This document shows, piece after piece, positions 59,066 through 64,000 of a stretch of DNA of 64,000 bases. Source of the stretch: Roseovarius sp. (lineage in GTDB: Bacteria; Pseudomonadota; Alphaproteobacteria; Rhodobacterales; Rhodobacteraceae); assembly GCA_021775255.1 (NCBI GenBank), contig JAJFIA010000013.1, positions 1-64,000 on the forward strand, written 5' to 3'. How positions within the stretch are numbered: position 1 is the first letter of the stretch; every line of letters begins with the position of its first letter. A program made the translations under genes and the position numbers. The notes beneath the pieces were generated by a model that had not been told where the DNA came from, ran no database searches, and saw only the letters and a program-made list of their open reading frames with translations.

Positions 59066-61699
59066 ATGCTGCAAATTGATCTGTGGAAACGCATTGTAAT
59101 CTGGGGCCTTGTCGCCCTAGGGTTGTTTCTTGCCCTGCCGAACGGTTTTTATTCCCGGGTGGAAACCCACAATGATGCCGTGGCTGCGTTGGAGGCAGGG
59201 CAGACAAGCGCCGAATTGACCGAGCAGGCGGGGGATTGGCCCGGCTGGCTGCCCTCGGGGCTGGTCAATCTGGGGCTTGATCTGCGCGGCGGGGCGCATC
59301 TTCTGGCCGAGGTTCAGGTGGAGGATGTCTATCAGGCGCGGGTTGAGGGCATGTGGCCCGAGGTCCGCGATCTGTTGCGGCAGGAAAGGGCCACCCTTGG
59401 CCCCATTCGCCTGCAACCCTCCAAATTGCCCGAACTTCGGGTGCGTCTGGTTGAAAAACCAGATCAGGTGGAAGAAGCCGCCGCATTGGTGCGCGGCCTT
59501 GCCCGCCCGGTGGCCACGCTCACCGGCGTCGGGGCCTCGGATATCGAGGTCAAAACCGACGGGGATCAGATTGTTGTGACGTTAAGCGAGGCCGAAAAAC
59601 TGGCCACCGATGAGCGCACGGTCAAGCAGGCGCTTGAGATCATCCGCCGCCGGATTGATGAGGTTGGCACCCGCGAGCCAACGATTCAGCGTCAGGGCTC
59701 TGACCGCATCTTGATACAGGTGCCCGGCATCGGCAGTGCCGCCGAGCTTAAGGAGATTATCGGCACCACCGCACAGTTGAAATTCCAGCCGGTGGTTGGC
59801 CGCACCGGCAGCGCCAGTGATGTTGCCGGTGCGGGCAATGAAATCCTGCCCTCGCTAGACGAGGAAGGCGTGTTTTATATCCTGGAAAAAGCCCCGGTCG
59901 TGACCGGAGAAGAGCTGGTCGATGCGCAGCCGGCCTTTGATCAGAACGGCCGCCCCTCCGTGTCTTTCCGGTTCAATCCCACCGGGGCGCGCAAATTTGG
60001 CGACTATACCCAGGAAAATATCGGCAATCCCTTTGCCATCGTTCTTGATGGCGAGGTGATCAGCGCGCCGGTGATCCAAAGCCATATCCCCAGTGGTGTG
60101 GGCATCATCACCGGGCAGTTTACGGTTGATGACACTGCCAATATGTCAATTCTGCTGCGCGCCGGGGCCTTGCCTGCGGGGCTGACATTTCTGGAAGAAC
60201 GCACTGTTGGCCCCGAACTGGGCGCCGACAGCATCAAGGCCGGGCAAATCGCTTGTATTGTGGCCTTTGCGCTGGTGCTGCTTTTCATGTTCCTCAGCTA
60301 TGGCACCTTCGGGATTTTTGCCAATATCGCCCTCATCATCAATGTCGGGCTGATCTTTGGCTTGCTTAGTTTAATCGGCGCAACGCTGACCTTGCCGGGC
60401 ATTGCCGGTATCGTTCTGACGATCGGGATGGCGGTGGATGCCAATGTGCTGGTGTTCGAGCGCATCCGTGAAGAGATGAAAACCGCGCGCGGCCCGGCGC
60501 GGGCGATTGAACTGGGTTATGAAAAAGCCCTGAGTGCCATTACCGATGCCAATATCACCACCTTCATCACCGCGCTGATCCTGTTCATGGTGGGCAGCGG
60601 CCCGGTGCGCGGCTTTGCCATTACCCTTGGCCTTGGTATTATCACCTCGGTATTCACGGCGATTTTCGTCACCCGTCTTATGGCGGTGATCTGGTATGAT
60701 CGCCGTCGCCCGAAAACCGTTTTGCAGGGCCGGGCGCTCAGGCTGGTGCCGAAAGAAACCCGTTGGGATTTCTTCAGCCGCTGGAAAATTACCATTGGGG
60801 CATCTTTGTTGCTGGCGCTTGTATCCTTAGCCTCATTTGGCGCCCAGGGCCTGAATTTCGGCATTGATTTCAGGGGGGGTACAACGATCCGCACCCAAAG
60901 CGCCGAGCCTGTGGATGTCGGTGCTTATCGTGCCGCCATCGCGCCGCTCAATCTGGGGGATGCAAAAATCACCGAAGTATTTGATCCGACATTTGCCGCC
61001 GATCATAATGTGGCGATGATCCGGATACAGGCGCAGGACGGACAGGAAAGTGTCTCGACAGACATCACCACATTGGTTGAACAATCCCTGCAAAAGGTAG
61101 TGCCGGACCTGATTTTCACATCCGTGGAAAGCGTTGGGCCCAAAGTATCGGGCGAGCTGATCTGGACAGCGGCCCTGGCTGTGGTTCTGGCGATAGCGGC
61201 GGTGCTTGTCTATATCTGGCTCAGGTTCGAATGGCAGTTTGCCGCCGGGGCCGTGGCGGCATTGGTGCATGATGTATTGCTGACCATCGGCGTCTTTTCC
61301 GTGCTGCAGATACAGTTTGATCTGGCCACGATTGCGGCGCTTCTCACGATTGTGGGCTATTCTCTCAATGATACGGTGGTGGTATTTGACCGGGTGCGTG
61401 AAAACCTGCGCAAATACAAGAAAATGGCGCTGGTGGAAGTGCTGAACCTCTCGATCAATGAAACCCTCAGCCGCACGATGATGACATCTGTCACCACATT
61501 GCTGGCACTGCTTGCGCTTTTCGTGCTGGGGGGGGATGTGATCCGGGGTTTCGTTTTTGCCATGATCTGGGGTGTGTTTGTCGGTACATATTCATCCGTC
61601 TTTGTTGCAAGCTTCATATTGCTGCGGCTCGGGATCAAGCGCGACTGGTCCAAGCCGGATGCCAATGCCGGCAATCAATATGCCAACATAGATGCCTGA
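59066..61699 (+). CDS. secDF: fused protein translocase subunit SecDF
   Basis: 877 residues, an in-frame SecD-SecF fusion. SecD half, about 1-545: GLVNLGLDLRGGAHLLAEV (about 65-83), the periplasmic P1 domain, then helices with IAGIVLTIGMAVDANVLVFERIREEMKTARGPARAIELGYEKALSAITDANITTFITALILF. Junction near residue 550-560 (RRRPKTVLQGRALRLVPKETRWDFF), then SecF: LNFGIDFRGGTTIRTQSAEP (about 595-614) and IVGYSLNDTVVVFDRVRENLRKYKK (about 765-790). The RND-like pump drives the late phase of protein export with proton motive force. Many relatives of this group have separate secD and secF genes. Overlaps the next gene by 8 nt. Confidence 0.93.
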   Translation: MLQIDLWKRIVIWGLVALGLFLALPNGFYSRVETHNDAVAALEAGQTSAELTEQAGDWPGWLPSGLVNLGLDLRGGAHLLAEVQVEDVYQARVEGMWPEVRDLLRQERATLGPIRLQPSKLPELRVRLVEKPDQVEEAAALVRGLARPVATLTGVGASDIEVKTDGDQIVVTLSEAEKLATDERTVKQALEIIRRRIDEVGTREPTIQRQGSDRILIQVPGIGSAAELKEIIGTTAQLKFQPVVGRTGSASDVAGAGNEILPSLDEEGVFYILEKAPVVTGEELVDAQPAFDQNGRPSVSFRFNPTGARKFGDYTQENIGNPFAIVLDGEVISAPVIQSHIPSGVGIITGQFTVDDTANMSILLRAGALPAGLTFLEERTVGPELGADSIKAGQIACIVAFALVLLFMFLSYGTFGIFANIALIINVGLIFGLLSLIGATLTLPGIAGIVLTIGMAVDANVLVFERIREEMKTARGPARAIELGYEKALSAITDANITTFITALILFMVGSGPVRGFAITLGLGIITSVFTAIFVTRLMAVIWYDRRRPKTVLQGRALRLVPKETRWDFFSRWKITIGASLLLALVSLASFGAQGLNFGIDFRGGTTIRTQSAEPVDVGAYRAAIAPLNLGDAKITEVFDPTFAADHNVAMIRIQAQDGQESVSTDITTLVEQSLQKVVPDLIFTSVESVGPKVSGELIWTAALAVVLAIAAVLVYIWLRFEWQFAAGAVAALVHDVLLTIGVFSVLQIQFDLATIAALLTIVGYSLNDTVVVFDRVRENLRKYKKMALVEVLNLSINETLSRTMMTSVTTLLALLALFVLGGDVIRGFVFAMIWGVFVGTYSSVFVASFILLRLGIKRDWSKPDANAGNQYANIDA

Positions 61700-62444
61700 T
61701 GCATTATTGCAGCTCTGGCAGGTGCCGGGGCTTGTTTGGTTATTGTTGGCAATGGCGGTTGCCGGTCTGGTGCGGGGCTTTACCGGCTTTGGCACGGCCT
61801 TGGTCTTTGTCCCCGTGGCCGGAATTTTCCTGCCGCCTCAGACGATCATCACGGTCATGGCTCTGACCGGGATCATCAGCACTTTTGTCTTGCTTCCAAG
61901 GGCCTGGGCGCAAGGCACGCGCGCCGAAGTGGGCATTCTGGCGCTGGCAGGACTTTGCACCGTGCCCATCGGGATCTGGCTTCTGAGTCAGCTTGATGCC
62001 ATGATGATCCGCTGGATGGTTGCCATCATTGCCGGCTCAACCCTGTCTGCCTTGCTGGCGGGCTGGCGGTTTTCCGGACATGTCAGCAAGCCGGGGCTTT
62101 TGCTTATCGGAGGTACGGCGGGCATTATCGGCGGCATGACCGGGCTGACCGGGCCGGCTGTCATCCTGTTTTATCTGGCCGGGCAATCGGCGGCGCAAAC
62201 GGTGCGGGCCAACACGATCTTATTCCTTGCGGCGCTGGATATTGTCATTGCCGGTAATCTGGTATTCCGGGGGTTTGTGGGGCTCAAGGATGTGATGCTT
62301 GCCGGGGCGCTGGCCCTGCCTTACTTTACCACCACAATGATCGGCCAATCGCTGTTTTCGCCGCATTACCAACGGCTGTATCGCTGGGCGGCCTATGGCG
62401 TCATTGGCCTTGCGGTTGTAACAGGGCTGCCCCTATGGAAGTGA
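61692..62444 (+). CDS. TauE/SafE-family sulfite or organic-sulfur exporter
   Basis: 250 residues. Membrane protein of the TauE/SafE family with about eight helices: WLLLAMAVAGLVRGFTGFGTALVFVPVAGIF near the N-terminus (the conserved GFTGFG), GGTAGIIGGMTGLTGPAVILFYLAG in the second half. Overlaps secDF by 8 nt and lies 3 nt before the Mth938-like gene, so it is cotranscribed. Substrate not predictable; the presence of an extra transporter here is a variation on the usual secF-Mth938-ccmA order. Confidence 0.9.
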   Translation: MPDALLQLWQVPGLVWLLLAMAVAGLVRGFTGFGTALVFVPVAGIFLPPQTIITVMALTGIISTFVLLPRAWAQGTRAEVGILALAGLCTVPIGIWLLSQLDAMMIRWMVAIIAGSTLSALLAGWRFSGHVSKPGLLLIGGTAGIIGGMTGLTGPAVILFYLAGQSAAQTVRANTILFLAALDIVIAGNLVFRGFVGLKDVMLAGALALPYFTTTMIGQSLFSPHYQRLYRWAAYGVIGLAVVTGLPLWK

Positions 62445-62447
62445 GCT

Positions 62448-62801
62448 ATGATATTGAATGAAATGGTTTTTTCCTCAGCCACGCCGATAGATGGCTATGG
62501 CCCCGGGTTTTTCCGGATCGGAGGCAAGGCCCTGAAGGGCGCGCTTGTGGTCACCTCAACCGGGGCGAAAAGCTGGGGCGGGTTCGGCGATGCCCAAACC
62601 CTGCTGGATCTGGCCGGAAAGATTGACGTTTTGTTCATTGGTACCGGGGCGGAAATAGCCCATATCCCGGTGAAAATGCGACAACAGCTTGAGGCCGCAG
62701 GGATTGGGGCCGAGATGATGAATTCCCCCGCCGCGTGCCGCAGTTTTAATGTGCTTTTATCGGAAGGGCGGCGGGTTGCGGCGGCGTTGCTGCCGGTGTG
62801 A
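62448..62801 (+). CDS. Mth938-like domain protein (DUF498/NDUFAF3-type)
   Basis: 117 residues. MILNEMVFSSATPIDGYGPGFFRIGGKALKGALVVTSTGAKSWGGFGDAQTLLDLAGKIDVLFIGTGAEIAHIP is the Mth938/NDUFAF3 fold family. Its mitochondrial homologue NDUFAF3 helps assemble respiratory complex I. Cytoplasmic; 3 nt after the TauE gene and 36 nt before ccmA. A role in complex I assembly in bacteria is inference. Confidence 0.9.
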   Translation: MILNEMVFSSATPIDGYGPGFFRIGGKALKGALVVTSTGAKSWGGFGDAQTLLDLAGKIDVLFIGTGAEIAHIPVKMRQQLEAAGIGAEMMNSPAACRSFNVLLSEGRRVAAALLPV

Positions 62802-62837
62802 CATAGATGCGCCTGTAACAGCCATGCCGATTGCGCT

Positions 62838-63467
62838 ATGAGCGGGGGAATGATGATCAACGTGACAAATCTGACCATCGCGCGGGGCGGGATCAAGCTG
62901 CTTGAGGGTGTCTCGTTCACGCTTGCAGCGGGGAAGGCTCTGGTTTTACGCGGGCCAAATGGCATTGGCAAAACCACGCTTTTACGCACCATTGCCGGGT
63001 TGCAAAATCCGGTGTCAGGGCAGATTGAGGCAGACCGGGAAAGTATGGTTTATGCCGGTCATGCGGATGGTATAAAGCCAACTCTGAGCGTCATTGAGAA
63101 CCTGAAGTTCTGGGCGCAGGTATTTGGAAATAAAGACATATCCAAAGCATTGGATGCCTTTGAGATTGCGCCGCTCGTGCATCAGCCAGCCGGGGAATTA
63201 TCCGCCGGGCAAAAGCGCCGCCTGGGGCTTGCGCGGCTGCTGGTAACGGGGCGGCCCCTGTGGATCTTGGATGAGCCGACCGTATCGCTTGATGCCGCGG
63301 CCGTTGGGATGTTTGCCGATGCCGTGCGGGCACATCTGGAACAAGGGGGGGCGGCTTTGATTGCCACGCATATTGACCTGGGCCTTGATGGCGTGGATCA
63401 GCTTGATGTGGCACCGTACCGCGCCAAAGCGCCAGAACCGGGCGATTTTGACGAGGCTTTCATATGA
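62838..63467 (+). CDS. ccmA: heme exporter ATP-binding protein CcmA
   Basis: 209 residues. ATPase of the CcmABCD heme-handling complex for cytochrome c maturation. Walker A LRGPNGIGKTTLLRTIAGL (about 38-56), signature LSAGQKRRLGLARLLV, Walker B LWILDEPTVSLD, H-loop ATHIDLGL. In-frame starts at 62838 (chosen) and at 62850/62853 are possible. Overlaps ccmB by 4 nt. Confidence 0.95.
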   Translation: MSGGMMINVTNLTIARGGIKLLEGVSFTLAAGKALVLRGPNGIGKTTLLRTIAGLQNPVSGQIEADRESMVYAGHADGIKPTLSVIENLKFWAQVFGNKDISKALDAFEIAPLVHQPAGELSAGQKRRLGLARLLVTGRPLWILDEPTVSLDAAAVGMFADAVRAHLEQGGAALIATHIDLGLDGVDQLDVAPYRAKAPEPGDFDEAFI

Positions 63468-64000
63468 TCGCCCTGCTTCAGCGCGACATGAGGCTGGCCA
63501 TGCGGGCCGGGGGCGGATTTGGGCTTGGCCTGTCTTTTTTCCTTATTGTTGTGGTACTTGTGCCGTTTGGCGTGGGGCCGCAAAGCGCCTTGCTGGGGAA
63601 AATTGCGCCGGGTATCTTGTGGCTTGGCGCGCTCTTGGCTTGCCTTCTGTCGCTCGACCGGATTTTTGCCCTTGATTGGGAGGACGGATCGCTTGACCTT
63701 TTGGCCACTGCGCCCCTGCCGATGGAAGCGATTGTGAGCGTCAAGGCCTTGGCGCATTGGTTAACCACGGGCCTGCCATTGATATTGGCCGCGCCTTTGT
63801 TCGGACTGCTGCTGAACCTGCCGGAGGCGGGTTATAAGCCATTGATTTTATCCCTTATTCTGGGAACACCGGCGCTGAGCGTGATCGGCACATTCGGCGC
63901 GGCACTGACCGTTAGCCTGAAACGCGGCGGGCTTTTGTTAAGCCTTTTGGTGCTGCCGCTCTATGTGCCGACCCTGATCTTCGGGGCCGAAATGGCGCGG
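63464..64000 (+). CDS. ccmB: heme exporter membrane protein CcmB (partial, runs off window)
   Basis: The first 179 codons are present; the gene continues past the right edge. MIALLQRDMRLAMRAGGGFGLGLSFFLIVVVLVPFGVGP is the CcmB N-terminus, with further helices (ILWLGALLACLLSLDRIF; LIFGAEMA near the cut) and the cytoplasmic LDWEDGSLDLLATAPLPMEAIVSVKALAHWL block. The ATG overlaps the ccmA stop (ATATGA). ccmC, ccmD and ccmG are expected next. Confidence 0.95.
   Translation, partial: MIALLQRDMRLAMRAGGGFGLGLSFFLIVVVLVPFGVGPQSALLGKIAPGILWLGALLACLLSLDRIFALDWEDGSLDLLATAPLPMEAIVSVKALAHWLTTGLPLILAAPLFGLLLNLPEAGYKPLILSLILGTPALSVIGTFGAALTVSLKRGGLLLSLLVLPLYVPTLIFGAEMAR

Noticed and set aside
60703-60745. 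Frameshift or misassembly creating the SecDF fusion
   Set aside because: The junction is one open frame with plausible residues on both sides and no homopolymer tract suggesting error; reads would settle it.

Overview
The window is a continuous stretch of chromosome from an alphaproteobacterium of the order Rhodobacterales (Roseobacter/Rhodobacter type). The main reasons are a complete RcGTA-like gene transfer agent (GTA) structural cluster followed by cysE, the order ftsB-pdhA-pdhB-pdhC with a lipoylated E1 beta subunit, a soxBDAG sarcosine oxidase operon, a trimmed rpsF-rpsR-rplI operon, and a yajC-secDF-(TauE)-Mth938-ccmA-ccmB string. I see no rRNA, CRISPR array, transposase or integrase.

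Layout. 1-253: two near-identical tRNA-Asp genes. 323-3306 (minus): two probable surface-polysaccharide genes, a WcbI-like protein and an HxRxGD glycosyltransferase-like protein fused to TPR repeats. 3672-5003: trigger factor. 5068-7120 (minus): an XRE regulator, LuxR and LuxI quorum-sensing group. 7330-8601 (minus): ribosomal proteins S6, S18 and L9. 8836-10042: a two-TM membrane protein and a secreted YceI protein. 10182-25455: the GTA cluster, g1 to g15 in canonical order. 25537-26766: DksA-like factor and serine acetyltransferase. 26824-30996 (minus): pyruvate dehydrogenase complex and FtsB. 31128-34764: an AidB-like acyl-CoA dehydrogenase, then convergent ccmI-ruvX-DUF1289. 34984-40296: soxBDAG. 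40445-45820: superoxide dismutase, RarD, a LOG-family protein, a LysM protein and an Atm1-type ABC exporter. 45876-51155 (minus): a small conserved-looking ORF and an RND efflux pair. 51361-54921: YfgM-like protein, BamB and Der. 55059-58520: fatty acid desaturase, DUF2235 protein and seryl-tRNA synthetase. 58743-64000: yajC, a fused secDF, TauE/SafE, Mth938-like protein, ccmA and the start of ccmB, which runs off the right edge.

The most unusual parts are in and around the GTA cluster. Between the large terminase (g2) and the portal (g3), normally adjacent, lies about 1 kb holding an AT-rich DUF4440/NTF2-like gene beside a perfect 20-nt inverted repeat, which looks like a moron-type insertion. 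The cluster has a good sigma70-like promoter followed within about 60 nt by a terminator-like hairpin before g1, a possible attenuator. A palindromic repeat sits between g3.5 and g4, and nested inverted repeats lie between g11 and g12. A quorum-sensing locus lies only about 3 kb upstream.

Three families of short palindromic repeats are dispersed in the window: (A) GGGTGGGTGAAACCCACCC, (B) TCCCGGACTTGATCCGGGA, and (C) AT-rich twin hairpins directly after stop codons. A further palindrome of type B lies in frame inside the pdhB linker, and one type-B copy supplies the stop codon of the DUF1289 gene. SecD and SecF are fused into a single 877-residue protein. Starts were adjusted by eye using Shine-Dalgarno matches and family N-termini. 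All family assignments come from recognising motifs, not from database searches.
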